A DNA stretch of 64,000 nt from Geomonas ferrireducens (GTDB taxonomy: Bacteria; Desulfobacterota; Desulfuromonadia; Geobacterales; Geobacteraceae), in the NCBI RefSeq assembly GCF_004917065.1, contig NZ_SSYA01000001.1, positions 886,550-950,549 on the forward strand, written 5' to 3'. Under the pieces are notes generated by a model that was not told the DNA's origin, did not search any database, and saw only the letters and a program-made list of their open reading frames with translations. This document shows, in pieces, positions 1-10,234 of the stretch (positions are counted from its first letter, which is position 1; each line of letters begins with the position of its first letter). The position numbers were made by a program, and so were the translations under genes.

Positions 1-152
1 ACTCAGGATAACATACGGCGTCAAATATTGCATGACAGCTCCGGACTGAAGAATCATCGCTCTTTGCCGAAGAGTAATGCCAGTTTGGGGTTGAACAGGG
101 AGAGCTTATCCTGAATAATAGGTAACGCTGCAAGTCAGCATCTGGAGGGAAG

Positions 153-635
153 ATGAAGGCGCTTCTGGCATTATTGCTGCTCACGTTCTCGGCCACCACC
201 GCGTCGGCCGACATTTACACCTGGAAAGACAACAAGGGGACCAGGTTTTACACCAACAGCCTGCACGAGATCCCTGCGAAGTACCTGAAAAAGGCACGGG
301 TTCTGGACGTGGCCACGGGCAAGCTCGGTGGGCTCGCCACCGCACAGCCCCCCGCACCGGCGCAACCGGTGGCGTCCGCCACGGCAAGGGCGCCGCTGGC
401 GCTGCCGGCTCCGGCGGCCGCCCAGCCTGCCGCACCGCCTACCGCAGCGCCGTCACCAGAACCTGCCGCAGCCGCTGCCGGGCAACCGGCGACGCCCCCA
501 CCCGGGCCGGCCGCTGTAGCTCAGCCTCAGCCGGCACCGCAGCCGCAGGTAACCACGCCATCCTCTCGCCGCCCCACCAGCTTCGCTGAACGCCGGGCGG
601 CCCGCAGGGCGCGTATCAACGCCGCGGACGAGTGA
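153..635 (+). CDS. Exported DUF4124-type protein with Pro/Ala-rich tail
   Basis: This 160-residue protein has a clear Sec signal peptide (basic start, Leu/Ala core, cleavage near ASA-D at about residue 19). A short DUF4124-like domain follows, with the pattern DIYTWKDNKGTRFYTN, which in other proteins lies just after the signal peptide of envelope proteins. Residues from about 62 on are a low-complexity Pro/Ala/Gln tail ending in an Arg-rich stretch. The ATG is preceded by a good ribosome site (GGAGGGA). The next gene starts 19 bases downstream and is also exported, so the two are probably co-transcribed. The molecular role is unknown. Confidence 0.75.
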   Translation: MKALLALLLLTFSATTASADIYTWKDNKGTRFYTNSLHEIPAKYLKKARVLDVATGKLGGLATAQPPAPAQPVASATARAPLALPAPAAAQPAAPPTAAPSPEPAAAAAGQPATPPPGPAAVAQPQPAPQPQVTTPSSRRPTSFAERRAARRARINAADE

Positions 636-654
636 CACGCCCCGGAGGAAACTC

Positions 655-981
655 ATGAAGAGACTCATGGCACCGGCAATCCTGCTTCTTTTGCTGACCG
701 GCACCGCCGGCGGCGAGGAACTCTTTTGCCGCGGCAACATCATCAGCACCCAAGGGGAGGGAATCGTGGCACGCAAGCACCGCTTCGAGGTGGCAGACGT
801 CACCGGAAGCGACGTGAACGCGGTCCTCGCCCAATGCAAGATCATCGCGCGCGAACGCCAGGCAAGGGCGGCGCGCAAAAATCCCGGCGGCAACTTCAGG
901 GCGGTCTCGGAGGTGGAGCTGCACTGCACCAGGGGGACGGAAAGCTTCGAGGTGCGCCGCTCGCTACAGACCTTGCCTTAG
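655..981 (+). CDS. Small exported protein of unknown function
   Basis: This 108-residue protein has a signal peptide over about residues 1-19 and a mature part with three cysteines, which could form a disulfide in the periplasm. It starts after a GGAGGAAA ribosome site, 19 bases behind the DUF4124-type gene. A strong intrinsic terminator follows. I do not recognise a domain. The two genes form a short operon of envelope proteins. Confidence 0.65.
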   Translation: MKRLMAPAILLLLLTGTAGGEELFCRGNIISTQGEGIVARKHRFEVADVTGSDVNAVLAQCKIIARERQARAARKNPGGNFRAVSEVELHCTRGTESFEVRRSLQTLP

Positions 982-1019
982 CACTTCATCCGAATAGTTC
1001 GCTGACTGCGGTCAAAAGG

Positions 1020-1045
1020 GGAGCCCCATCGGGCTCCTTTTTTTT
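1020..1045 (+). terminator. Intrinsic terminator
   Basis: A 7-bp GC-rich stem (GGAGCCC / GGGCTCC) with a CATC loop is followed by eight T residues. It ends the two-gene operon of small exported proteins. Confidence 0.9.
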
Positions 1046-1191
1046 AAACCTGTGTTACTATTTACTCTTAATTTGAAATTCCACCCGCGGTTGCCGATAA
1101 GTCCTACATGCCGCTTCGCCGCAAAGGCAAGCGGAACGGACGCTTACCCCGCATGCGCTGAAAATCCATAGCCGCACCAGAGGAGATCGTG

Positions 1192-2349
1192 ATGAACATT
1201 CATGAGTATCAGGCCAAGGAGATACTGAATGCGTACGGCATCCCTATCCCGCGTGGCCGCGTGGCGCTCACCGCCGACCAGGTGGAACGAGCCGCGAAAG
1301 AGATGGGAGGGCGCTGCGTCGTCAAGGCCCAGATCTACGCCGGCGGACGTGGCAAGGCTGGCGGCGTCAAGCTGATCCATCATCCCGAGCAGGCGCAGGA
1401 ATACGCGAAGGAGCTTTTCGGCAAGACCCTCGTGACCCCGCAGACCGGTCCGGAGGGGCTCAAGGTGCGCCGCATCCTCGTGGAGGAGGCGGTGGACATC
1501 GCGCGCGAGTTCTACCTCTCCATAACGCTCGACCGCAGCAGTTCCCGCTACGTCCTGATCGCCTCCGCCGAAGGGGGGATGGAGATCGAGGAGGTCGCCA
1601 GCAAGACCCCGGAGAAGATCCATACCCTCACCATCGATCCCTTCACCGGTCTCAGGTCCTACCAGGCGCGGTGGATCGCCCTGCAACTTGGGCTCTCCGG
1701 CAGCGTCTGCGAGGACTGCGTGAACCTGATCCTCAACCTCTACCGCGTCTGCCTTGAGAAGGACTGCGCGCTCGTGGAGATCAACCCGCTGGTCGTGACT
1801 CGGGCCGGATGGCTCATGGCGATGGACGCCAAGATCACCTTCGACGACAACGCCATCTTCAGGCACCGCGAATACCCCGACATGATGGACTACTCGCAGC
1901 TCGACCCGCTCGAGATCAACGCGGGCAAATACGACCTCGCCTACATAAAGCTCTCCGGATCCATCGGCTGCTTGGTGAACGGCGCCGGGCTCGCCATGGC
2001 CACCCTGGACGTCCTGAAGGAGTACGGCGGCGAGCCGGCGAACTTCCTGGACGTCGGGGGGGGCGCCACCCGTGAAAAGGTCGCCGAGGCCTTCAAGATC
2101 ATCCTGCAGGACACCGACGTGAAAGGGATCTTCGTCAACATCTTCGGCGGCATCATGCGCTGCGACGTGATCGCCCACGGTATCATCGAGGCGGCCGGCG
2201 AGGTGAATTGCACCCTCCCCATCGTGGTGCGCATGGACGGCAGCCAGGTCGAGGAGGGGAAACGCCTCCTCACCGAGAGCGGCCTGAACGTCCAGTGCAG
2301 CGACAACCTGGGCGACGCGGCCTCCAAGATCGTAGGTATGCTTGGATAG
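1192..2349 (+). CDS. sucC: Succinyl-CoA ligase (ADP-forming) beta subunit
   Basis: This 385-residue protein is the beta subunit of succinyl-CoA synthetase, which interconverts succinyl-CoA and succinate with ATP formation in the TCA cycle. It starts [12 protein letters not shown], the family N-terminus, continues with an ATP-grasp domain (GGRGKAGG near residue 53), and has the ligase segment [14 protein letters not shown] near residue 310. The ATG at 1192 is chosen over an in-frame GTG one codon upstream because AGGAG lies six bases before it. sucD follows 44 bases downstream. Confidence 0.97.
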   Translation: MNIHEYQAKEILNAYGIPIPRGRVALTADQVERAAKEMGGRCVVKAQIYAGGRGKAGGVKLIHHPEQAQEYAKELFGKTLVTPQTGPEGLKVRRILVEEAVDIAREFYLSITLDRSSSRYVLIASAEGGMEIEEVASKTPEKIHTLTIDPFTGLRSYQARWIALQLGLSGSVCEDCVNLILNLYRVCLEKDCALVEINPLVVTRAGWLMAMDAKITFDDNAIFRHREYPDMMDYSQLDPLEINAGKYDLAYIKLSGSIGCLVNGAGLAMATLDVLKEYGGEPANFLDVGGGATREKVAEAFKIILQDTDVKGIFVNIFGGIMRCDVIAHGIIEAAGEVNCTLPIVVRMDGSQVEEGKRLLTESGLNVQCSDNLGDAASKIVGMLG

Positions 2350-2393
2350 CTCCCCCAACCCGGGTAGGGATTCAAATTCAGGGAGATAGCGAT

Positions 2394-3284
2394 ATGTCCA
2401 TACTGGTAAATAAATCCTCGAGAATTGTGGTCCAGGGGATCACAGGCCGCAGCGGGCTCTTCCACACCCAGCAGTGCCGCGAGTACGGCAGCAACATCGT
2501 CGCAGGGGTGACTCCGGGCAAAGGCGGGATCCACATCGAGGGGATCCCGGTCTTCAACACCGTGGCAGAGGCCGTGAAGTACACCAACGCCAACGTCTCC
2601 ATGATCTTCGTTCCGCCCCCCGGCGCGGCGGATGCCATCCTCGAGGCGGCTGACGCGGGGCTCGAACTCGCGGTCTGCATCACCGAGGGGATCCCGGTCC
2701 GTGACATGGTACCGGTGAAGGCGATCCTCAAGCAAAGCAAGATGCGCCTTGTCGGCCCCAACTGCCCCGGCGTCATCACCCCCGGCGAGTGCAAGATCGG
2801 CATCATGCCGGGACATATACACAAGCCCGGGAGCATCGGCGTCGTCTCGCGCAGCGGCACGCTCACCTACGAGGCGGTGAAGCAGCTCTCCGACGCCGGT
2901 CTCGGCCAGTCCACCGGCGTCGGTATCGGCGGAGACCCCATCATCGGCATGAGCTTCGTCGATGTGCTTAAGCTTTTCAACGAAGATCCCGGTACCGAAG
3001 GTGTCTTCATGATCGGGGAGATCGGGGGGGCCGCGGAGGAAGACGCGGCGCACTGGATCCAGGAGAACATGAAGAAGCCGGTGGCCGCCTTCATTGCGGG
3101 GGTGACCGCCCCGCCGGGCAAGAGGATGGGGCACGCCGGTGCCATCATCACCGGCGGCAAGGGAAAGGCCGAAGACAAGATCCGCACCCTTACCGAGTGC
3201 GGGGTCATCGTGGCATCGAGCCCGACGAGGATGGGAGAGGCAATGCAGATGGCGATGGCGGCGAAAGGGAAGGGAAAAGGGTAA
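2394..3284 (+). CDS. sucD: Succinyl-CoA ligase (ADP-forming) alpha subunit
   Basis: This 296-residue protein is the partner of SucC. It carries the CoA-binding Rossmann fold (VQGITGRSG near residue 12), the SRSGTLTYE segment, and the phospho-histidine loop [11 protein letters not shown] near residue 250. The reading frame is open upstream into sucC. The ATG at 2394 begins the family N-terminus ([15 protein letters not shown]) and has GGGAGA about seven bases before it, so it is the start. A terminator follows directly. Confidence 0.97.
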   Translation: MSILVNKSSRIVVQGITGRSGLFHTQQCREYGSNIVAGVTPGKGGIHIEGIPVFNTVAEAVKYTNANVSMIFVPPPGAADAILEAADAGLELAVCITEGIPVRDMVPVKAILKQSKMRLVGPNCPGVITPGECKIGIMPGHIHKPGSIGVVSRSGTLTYEAVKQLSDAGLGQSTGVGIGGDPIIGMSFVDVLKLFNEDPGTEGVFMIGEIGGAAEEDAAHWIQENMKKPVAAFIAGVTAPPGKRMGHAGAIITGGKGKAEDKIRTLTECGVIVASSPTRMGEAMQMAMAAKGKGKG

Positions 3285-3312
3285 CTGACCCGGCGACGTT
3301 ACACTTACACCA

Positions 3313-3345
3313 GGGGCACTCGGCATCGGCCGGGTGCCCCTTTTT
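3313..3345 (+). terminator. Intrinsic terminator of sucCD
   Basis: The stem GGGGCAC / GTGCCCC, with extra inner pairs around CGGCATCGGCCG, is followed by five T residues. It starts 29 bases after the sucD stop. Confidence 0.85.
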
Positions 3346-3496
3346 GTGCATTATTTTTATCTAACCTCATTGTTATCGTTGAAGAAACGTTCAAGTTCGA
3401 TCCTTCTCCCCCGATAAGAGCCATGTCCCTTAAAGGATCGCGGACAGGCGTGAGGAACTGTTTCACTGGTAGCGGCTGCAACGCAAGGAGATGGAC

Positions 3497-4678
3497 ATGA
3501 CTCAAATCTGGAACTACTACCTAAACCTCACTATCAAATTCAGGCTGAGCCTCTTGTGCTTTTGCTACAGCCTCTGTCTCATTGCGGCAGCATGGGCGGC
3601 CCAGGCAGACTCGATCATCATCAAGTACGGCTCCGTCGCACTTTTCATCGTGCTGGGAGGCATCTTCGGCTGCATAAACATTTGGTCCATCAGAACCCCG
3701 CTGGTAAGGGCGGTCGGCTACTTGGAGACCATGGCGCAAGGCGACCTGAGCGAGGAAATCGTTATCAACCGCCGCAACGAGATCAGCCAGATGCTGCGTG
3801 CTCTGCAGAAGCTGCAAGGCTCGATGCGCGGCATGATAGCGGGGATTCAGCAAACCGCCGATCACCTGACCAGCGCCTCCAACGATCTGAGCAGCACCTC
3901 CACCATGATCGCCCAGGGAACCGAGCATGCCTCGCACCAGTCGCACTCTGTCTCGAGTGCGGTCGGGGAAATGGCCGGGGTGAGCAACAATATCGCCGAA
4001 AGCTGCCAGAAGATGGCCGAGCGCGCCGGTAGCACCAACAGCGCCACCAGCAAAGGGGAAGAGACCATCGCCCGGATGATCGCGGTGATGGATGAAATCG
4101 AGACGATGGTTACCGGTACCGTCGAGGCGGTGAAGGCCCTCGGGACCAACTCCGACAAGATCGGCGACATCGTGGTGGCCATCCAGGACATCGCCGACCA
4201 GACGAACCTCCTGGCACTGAACGCGGCCATAGAGGCGGCGCGCGCCGGCGAGCAGGGGCGTGGCTTCGCGGTCGTGGCCGACGAAGTGAGAAGGCTCGCC
4301 GAGCGGACCACCTCGTCGACCAGGGAAGTCCAGACCATCATCGCATCGCTGCAGGGTGACGTGCGAAACGTGGTGGGGCTCATGGAGCGGAGTGCGACGA
4401 GCGTCAGAAGCGGGACGGAGGACGTGCATCACTCCAGCCGGGCCATCGGCACCATCAAGGAGCAGATAACCCCGCTGCTGGACGACGTATCCCAGGTGGC
4501 CACCGCCGCCGAGGAGCAGTCCGCGACGACCAACGACATTTCCGAGAGCATGCGGCAGATCATGGATGTGGTGCGTGAGACGGCGAGCGGAGCCCAGGAG
4601 TCGGCCTGCGCCGCCGAGGAACTCGCCCGCTCCGCACAATCGCTGCAGGAGATGGTGAACCGGTTCAAAACCAATTGA
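3497..4678 (+). CDS. Methyl-accepting chemotaxis protein without periplasmic sensor domain
   Basis: This 393-residue chemoreceptor has two membrane helices very close together (about residues 16-34 and 44-62), so it has essentially no extracytoplasmic sensor domain. A HAMP linker (63-115) and a cytoplasmic signalling domain follow. The hairpin tip reads GRGFAVVADEVRRLAERT near residue 256, the CheA/CheW-contacting region. The ATG at 3497 is preferred over that at 3491 because AAGGAG ends directly against the upstream ATG but sits six bases before the downstream one. The protein may sense a cytoplasmic or membrane cue. No che genes lie nearby. Confidence 0.9.
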   Translation: MTQIWNYYLNLTIKFRLSLLCFCYSLCLIAAAWAAQADSIIIKYGSVALFIVLGGIFGCINIWSIRTPLVRAVGYLETMAQGDLSEEIVINRRNEISQMLRALQKLQGSMRGMIAGIQQTADHLTSASNDLSSTSTMIAQGTEHASHQSHSVSSAVGEMAGVSNNIAESCQKMAERAGSTNSATSKGEETIARMIAVMDEIETMVTGTVEAVKALGTNSDKIGDIVVAIQDIADQTNLLALNAAIEAARAGEQGRGFAVVADEVRRLAERTTSSTREVQTIIASLQGDVRNVVGLMERSATSVRSGTEDVHHSSRAIGTIKEQITPLLDDVSQVATAAEEQSATTNDISESMRQIMDVVRETASGAQESACAAEELARSAQSLQEMVNRFKTN

Positions 4679-4725
4679 CGATTGACGATGGGCAATTGAG
4701 AACGAAAAGCCGAAGCAACAAAGAA

Positions 4726-4770
4726 GGGGGATGACCGCTGCCTAAAGGCGTTGCAGTCATCCCCCTTGTT
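4726..4770. terminator. Bidirectional terminator between MCP and prkA2
   Basis: A 10-bp stem (GGGGGATGAC / GTCATCCCCC) is followed by a T-rich tail on the plus strand. On the minus strand the same stem is followed by CTTCTTTG. It lies between two converging genes and probably serves both. Confidence 0.75.
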
Positions 4771-4829
4771 TGTTTATTCAGCCAAAGCTGCCGTCGCATT
4801 GTCAATGTCAATGGTCCATTGTCAATTGA

Positions 4830-7118
4830 CTACACATGGAACTTGCGGGCCAGGTCGTTGTCGATCACGTACACGCAGATCTCCTTGGCGCACTGCTTGG
4901 TGTACTTGAACTTTTCGGAGCTCAGGTTGTTGATCAGGAAGGTGACGTCGTCCCGGATCCTCTTGTCGTAGGTCTTGAAGGCCTCGGTGTCGAAGTCCTT
5001 GATGGCGCGCCGGAAGTTGGCGTTCTCGAGGAACGGCTCGAGCACCTTTTCCTTCAGGTTGAAGACGTAGCGGTCATGCAGCGACTGGAATAGCTGGGTC
5101 TCCTGGGCCCTTCTCCCCTCGACCATGATCTCCTGCGTCAGGGTGCGGCCGGTGTATTCGCGCTGGGTCTCCTGACGGAAGGCGAGACGCGCCTCGTCCT
5201 CTACCTTCGCCCCCAAGAGGCGCCGCTCGATCGCGGCCAGGAACTCTTCGGTGATCTCGAGCTTCTCACCGGTGAAGCGGCACACCTCTACGGCGCCCGG
5301 CTCGAAGTTCACCGCGAACATGTAATGCAGGATGTCGCGCTCGATCTGCGCCTCGTTGTAGTAATAGAGCGCCTCCTTCACCTCCTGGAGCACCACGTAG
5401 TCGTAGTTGTGCACGAGGCTCTCCATGAAGCCGTCCGGGATCGATTCCTTGAGCTCCTTGTGCCATCTCGTGAAGAAGGTGGACAGGTTGTTCATGTTGA
5501 TCATCTTGTCCTTGCGGGCGTAGGCGGCGTAGAAGTCGGAGAAGATCTTGATCGACTCGCGCCCCGAGAAGCCGTGGTCCCCTTCGTGCTCGCTCTCGGC
5601 GATGATCTTTTTCCTCCGCTTCGCGTTCAGCCTCTTCCTGTCGTCTTCCGAGAGCCAGTCGGGGATGTGGCCGGTGTAGATCTCCATCTTCAGGAGCTGC
5701 AGGTTCTCGTCGCAGTAAAGCCGATACTTCTCGGGGTCGCCGATCCACTCCAAAAGCGCATCGGACTTCACGTTCATCCTGGTGGAGATGATGACCCGGG
5801 CGAAGTTGTGCAGGACCCTCGGCAGGAAGCTCGTGTCGATGTGCTTGCCGAAGATGTTGCGGTAGATCTCCACCTCGGTGTTCAGGTCCATGACGTAGGG
5901 GATATTGATGAACTCGATGCGGTCCGTGAAGGACTGCACCCCTTCGATGCTCCGCTCGTCCTCGGGGTTCATGAGAGCGATGAAGAGGCTCCTCACGTTC
6001 TCCTCAATGTCCTCGACCTTGTGGATCCCCTCGCTGATGATGTTGTGCAGCTCGAGAAGCCGCTCCGCGTTGTGCGACTTCACGTCCATGAGGGCGTAGA
6101 TGCCGTTGTTGGTCTTGGCGAAGTTGGAGAAGAGGTACTTCACCTCGTTGCTGTCCCCAAGAAGGAGGTCGATCTTCCTCTGCAGCATGTCGTTGGTGAG
6201 GATGTTCTGCTTCATCGACTTGTCGCCGGGGTTGAAGACTGTGATCCCCTCGCCGAGCCTGCGGTTGAAGCGGTAGGGACGCACCTTGATCATGCTGAAG
6301 ATCTCGGCCGGGTCCTGGAGCCGCGCCGAAAGGGCCTGGAAGATGGAGGTGCAGATGGTGCATGGCGAGTCGCGGAAGACCCAGTCGTACTCCTTCTCGG
6401 TGAAGAGCTTCCATTTGAAGGAATCGTTCTGGAACAGGTCGTCGAAGAAGGCCCGGCGCTGCGCCTTGTCGATCATGAGGAGCGGGCTGTCGTGCGACGG
6501 GCAGGGGACCTCGACGACGTCGCCGCCGCGCAATAGGGCCCGCGGATCGATGTGGTCGTGGGTTTCCAGCTCGTACTCGTCCAGAAGGTGCGAAAGCTTC
6601 TCGACGAAGGCGCTCACCTGGTGCTCCTTGAAGCTCCCCAGCACGCGGCGGTCCAGGTGCCACACCACCTCGTAGGTCTTACCTTCTTCGGTGCTCGCGT
6701 ACTCCTCGAATTTCATCAGCAGGTTGTTCAGGAAGGTGCTCTTGCCGGAACCCGGCGGCCCCTCGAAGATGTAGATCTTGTTCTGGCGCGCCCCGCTCTT
6801 CATGGCGGCCACGTGGTTCATGAAGCGGTTGGCGAAGAGGCGATCGGCGAAGAACGGGCGGTCGGATTCGCGCACGAAGAGCTTCCCGGTATCGTACGGG
6901 ACGAAGTTGATCGACTCCGGGTCCTCCGGATATTCGTCGTTGCCTTCGTTCACGTAACTCTGCACCATGTCGTGGAAAAGCTGGAAGATGTTGCGCATCA
7001 CCCGTTCCGGCTGCTCCGTGGCGAGACGCATATACTCCTCGAACGACATGTACGCCGCCTTCTTGTGCTCGACGATGGTGCGGCTCAACTGCTTTATGAC
7101 TGTCTCTAGATCTGGCAT
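4830..7118 (-). CDS. PrkA-type AAA+ protein, long paralogue
   Basis: This 762-residue protein belongs to the PrkA family, AAA+ ATPases long described as serine kinases and for Bacillus PrkA also reported to have protease activity. A Walker A motif, GPPGSGKST, lies near residue 119. The PrkA C-terminal half follows, including a stretch with several conserved charged segments. It is about 80 residues longer than the second PrkA in this cluster and differs throughout, so it is an old paralogue. It is the last gene of a minus-strand run prkA, yeaH-type, spoVR, prkA2, and starts 14 bases after spoVR. The cluster is associated with stationary phase and starvation in other bacteria. Confidence 0.9.
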   Translation of the reverse strand: MPDLETVIKQLSRTIVEHKKAAYMSFEEYMRLATEQPERVMRNIFQLFHDMVQSYVNEGNDEYPEDPESINFVPYDTGKLFVRESDRPFFADRLFANRFMNHVAAMKSGARQNKIYIFEGPPGSGKSTFLNNLLMKFEEYASTEEGKTYEVVWHLDRRVLGSFKEHQVSAFVEKLSHLLDEYELETHDHIDPRALLRGGDVVEVPCPSHDSPLLMIDKAQRRAFFDDLFQNDSFKWKLFTEKEYDWVFRDSPCTICTSIFQALSARLQDPAEIFSMIKVRPYRFNRRLGEGITVFNPGDKSMKQNILTNDMLQRKIDLLLGDSNEVKYLFSNFAKTNNGIYALMDVKSHNAERLLELHNIISEGIHKVEDIEENVRSLFIALMNPEDERSIEGVQSFTDRIEFINIPYVMDLNTEVEIYRNIFGKHIDTSFLPRVLHNFARVIISTRMNVKSDALLEWIGDPEKYRLYCDENLQLLKMEIYTGHIPDWLSEDDRKRLNAKRRKKIIAESEHEGDHGFSGRESIKIFSDFYAAYARKDKMINMNNLSTFFTRWHKELKESIPDGFMESLVHNYDYVVLQEVKEALYYYNEAQIERDILHYMFAVNFEPGAVEVCRFTGEKLEITEEFLAAIERRLLGAKVEDEARLAFRQETQREYTGRTLTQEIMVEGRRAQETQLFQSLHDRYVFNLKEKVLEPFLENANFRRAIKDFDTEAFKTYDKRIRDDVTFLINNLSSEKFKYTKQCAKEICVYVIDNDLARKFHV

Positions 7119-7132
7119 AGCTTATCCGCCTG

Positions 7133-8758
7133 TCACAGTACCTGCCGGCTGAGAACCTTGTCTTTCATGGTGTAGACCACACGCTGCCAGGTGATATCCG
7201 CCTCTTCCACCCCTTCACGCCCGGCGCCGCCGCGCGGCTGCTCGATGTGCGCCTCGCTCGTCTCGAGCTGCACCGGCGCCCCCCAAAGGTATTCGATCCC
7301 GACCATGGTGTTGGCGATGTATTCCGAGACGAGCTGCTTCCCCTCGAAGTGGTGCACCAGGTAAAGGCTCCCCTCCTCGCCTCGTTCCGGCGCGATCTCG
7401 ATGTGGGGGGGATGGTAGAGCGAGGCGAGCACCATGTCGCGATACTCTTTGGCGTCCCGGCTCTTCACGTAGTACTGCCAGACCATGCGCTGCGGGTCGA
7501 GCCTCTTTCCGGTCACGAAAAGGTCGTAGCGGTCGGTGAATTCCTGGTCCACGAAGTCCTTGATGAAGAGGTAATCGCAGTAGTTGCTCCTGATCTTGAA
7601 GAGGTACTCTTCCCCCTTGCCGGCTTCGGTGTCAAAGTGACGCCTCTGCTCGCGGTCCGAGAGACGGTCGAACTCGTAGCCGGTCTTGCCCTTGTCCCCC
7701 GCATCCTTCAACTGGTACATGAGGCGCATGCCGAGCGCGTACGGGTTCATCCCCACTCGCGGCATCGAGGTGACCCCGGCGTGGACGCGGGCGAAGTCCA
7801 CCTCGTGTCCCTTGATGCGGTCGTCCACGAGGAAGAGCTTCTCGTGCCAGTAGCTCGCCCACCCCTCGTTCATGATCTTGGTGCGGATCTGCGGCTGGAA
7901 GAAGATCGAGGTCTTTCTCACCACCTCAAGCACGCTGCGCATCCACTGGTTCTCATCCCGGGAGAGGAACTCCGAGTTCTCGATCAGGAACTTCATGAGG
8001 TCGCGGCGCTCCACCCTTTTAACGTTTTGCGCCTTGGCGAAATGCGCCTCCATCTCCGGGTACTTCGCGGTCACCTCGGCGAAGAAGATGCGCTCCCCCT
8101 CTTCCCTGTTCTGAGCGATGGCCTCGTTGTAACGCGCCACCTCCTTCAGGTAGTCCCCCACCGGGAGTTTTTTCTCCACTTGGAGGAATACGTCGAAGTA
8201 GTAGTCGAGCCGACTAGAGGTGGCCGCTTCCGGCGCCGCGAAGAGCGGTGAGAGCTCGTCGTGGTAGGCCACAAGGTTGTCGATGGAGCGTGCGAATTCC
8301 AGGATGTAGTCGACCCAACGCCCCTTCTCCGCCCTCAGTTTCGCGATCACCCGTTTGTCGGAAAGGGCCTGGCCGGTGAAGTCGTACTCCCAGGTGTGGC
8401 GGAAGTAGAGGTTGTTCTGGAAGAAGTCGATGTGACCGAGCACGTGATAGAAGATCATCACGTTGAGCCAGTCCGGGTTGTTATCGTTGTAGAAGGAGAT
8501 TGGGGGACGGGTGTTGATCACCGTCTCGTAGGGGTTGTGCGGGTAGAGCTCGTACTCCCCCTTGCCCCGGAGCACCTCGACGTCGTGCACCCAGTAGTCG
8601 TAGAGCGTCGGGATCATTACCTTAGGGGAGAGCTCGATCAGGTCGCGATTCGTGACGATGTACTCGAGGCTCTCGTCGGTGAAGGTGAGCCCTGCGGCCC
8701 GCGCCCTCTCCTTGCACCCTTCCATGATCGCTTTGGTATGTTGGTTGATGAGTTCCAT
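7133..8758 (-). CDS. SpoVR family protein
   Basis: This 541-residue protein matches the SpoVR/YcgB family in length and features, such as the Trp/His-rich segment NEGWASYWHEKLF near residue 300. SpoVR acts in spore cortex formation in Bacillus. In non-sporulating bacteria its genes are linked to prkA and yeaH and the biochemical role is unsettled. The start ATG at 8758 lies nine bases behind the stop of the yeaH-type gene, so the genes are co-transcribed. Confidence 0.93.
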   Translation of the reverse strand: MELINQHTKAIMEGCKERARAAGLTFTDESLEYIVTNRDLIELSPKVMIPTLYDYWVHDVEVLRGKGEYELYPHNPYETVINTRPPISFYNDNNPDWLNVMIFYHVLGHIDFFQNNLYFRHTWEYDFTGQALSDKRVIAKLRAEKGRWVDYILEFARSIDNLVAYHDELSPLFAAPEAATSSRLDYYFDVFLQVEKKLPVGDYLKEVARYNEAIAQNREEGERIFFAEVTAKYPEMEAHFAKAQNVKRVERRDLMKFLIENSEFLSRDENQWMRSVLEVVRKTSIFFQPQIRTKIMNEGWASYWHEKLFLVDDRIKGHEVDFARVHAGVTSMPRVGMNPYALGMRLMYQLKDAGDKGKTGYEFDRLSDREQRRHFDTEAGKGEEYLFKIRSNYCDYLFIKDFVDQEFTDRYDLFVTGKRLDPQRMVWQYYVKSRDAKEYRDMVLASLYHPPHIEIAPERGEEGSLYLVHHFEGKQLVSEYIANTMVGIEYLWGAPVQLETSEAHIEQPRGGAGREGVEEADITWQRVVYTMKDKVLSRQVL

Positions 8759-8767
8759 GACTGCCTC

Positions 8768-10129
8768 TTACGAGATGAGCCTCTTGATCCCCTCGATGAC
8801 TCGCGCCTCCTCGGCGTCCTCGTGCATGATGTCCATGCGCAAAAGGTCGGGCTTGTCCCGCAAAAGCCCGGAGTTCTCGAGGTAGCGCGCCACCTCGGTC
8901 CACTGCGTCCCGGCGTGTTCGGCGATGGTGACCCCCATGCGGCTTACGTAGCTGAGGATCTTAACCAGCTCGGGAATCGACTTGTCGCCGCCGGTGTCCC
9001 AGTCGTCGCCGTCGGTGCCGTGGAATACGTAAATGTTGTAGTCGGCGGCGAGATTTTCCTTCTCCACGATCTCGTTCACCAGGCGGTACGCGCTCGCCAC
9101 CTCGGTCCCCCCCGCCACGCGCGAATTGTAATAGGTGTCGAAGTCCGGCACCTCCTTCGCCTCGGTGTCGTGCAGGATGAAACGGGACTCGACCTGCCCC
9201 GCGTACTGGTACAAAAGCCAGCTGTAGATCATCACGTGCTGGGTCGCCACGAGCTCGGTCACCTTGCCCGCCATGGATCCGGAGTAATCGCGCAGGAAGA
9301 AGACCATGGCCTGCGGCTCGTAGTCCTTCTCCTGTGAGAAGATGCGGTAGACCTTGTCCCGTGGCGAGATGAGGAAACGGGTGGGATCGAGGTCGGAGGG
9401 GTCGGGAAGGTTGCCGAGCGAGATGTTGGTCTCGACGATCTTTCTCAGCGTCGCCTTCTTGTCCATCACCTGCCCGGAGCCGCGGTTGCGGTCGGTGAGC
9501 TCGTAAATGTAGCGGGTGAAGGAGCGCTTCTTCCCTTTCTCCTTCAGGTTCGGGAGCTGGAACTGTTCGGTAAGCACCCGCCCGAGTTCGTAGGCCGAGG
9601 CGCCCATCTCGTGGGCCTCCCCCTCGCCCTGCCCGGGCCCCTGCCCCGGTTCCTCACCGGTCTCGCGCACCTTCTGCTCGCCTATTACCTCCCCTTCCTC
9701 GCCCTTGCCGGAGCCGCCGGTGGAGCCACCCTCACCAGGAGGGCGGATAGTCGGGTCGTGGAGGAACTTCTCCTCTTCCGTCGAGGGAACGACGACGATC
9801 TTACCTTTACCCGCCTTGCCAGGCTTGATGAGGCGCCCCACCCTGATCTTGCGGGGGAAGCCGTCTTTCTCGCGCTGCCGGTCCCTTTCCAGAAGCTCGT
9901 CCAGGGCCTTCATGTGGAGCTGGTACGGGTTCGGCACCCGCTCCTGCCCCATGAGGACGGCGAGGTCGTGCCAGGCGTAGAGGCTGCGGGAAAAGTCCGG
10001 GAAAGGACCGCGCCCGCGGCCTGATGGGAATTCCCTCGTCACGCGCAGTTCCTCCCTGAAGCGCTCCTCGCGCTCCGGCTCGAGCCCCTTGGCCTTCAGC
10101 TCTTCGAGGTATTTTTGAGGATCTTTCAT
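8768..10129 (-). CDS. YeaH/YhbH (DUF444) family protein with VWA fold
   Basis: This 453-residue protein contains a C-terminal von Willebrand A-like domain with a MIDAS-type metal motif, DYSGSM, near residue 280. The N-terminal half has a charged Gly-rich linker (about residues 130-170). DUF444 proteins are encoded next to PrkA in many bacteria and are thought to work with it. The gene sits between prkA and spoVR on the same strand, 105 bases downstream of prkA. Confidence 0.9.
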   Translation of the reverse strand: MKDPQKYLEELKAKGLEPEREERFREELRVTREFPSGRGRGPFPDFSRSLYAWHDLAVLMGQERVPNPYQLHMKALDELLERDRQREKDGFPRKIRVGRLIKPGKAGKGKIVVVPSTEEEKFLHDPTIRPPGEGGSTGGSGKGEEGEVIGEQKVRETGEEPGQGPGQGEGEAHEMGASAYELGRVLTEQFQLPNLKEKGKKRSFTRYIYELTDRNRGSGQVMDKKATLRKIVETNISLGNLPDPSDLDPTRFLISPRDKVYRIFSQEKDYEPQAMVFFLRDYSGSMAGKVTELVATQHVMIYSWLLYQYAGQVESRFILHDTEAKEVPDFDTYYNSRVAGGTEVASAYRLVNEIVEKENLAADYNIYVFHGTDGDDWDTGGDKSIPELVKILSYVSRMGVTIAEHAGTQWTEVARYLENSGLLRDKPDLLRMDIMHEDAEEARVIEGIKRLIS

Positions 10130-10234
10130 GGCGTCATCGGCCTTTTAAAAGGCGGGCGAAGATCATTCGCCCCTACGTTTGTCCATTCACTCGCCCTTCG
10201 GGAGAGGGGTCGTCTCTTCGCGGCAACGCCCGAG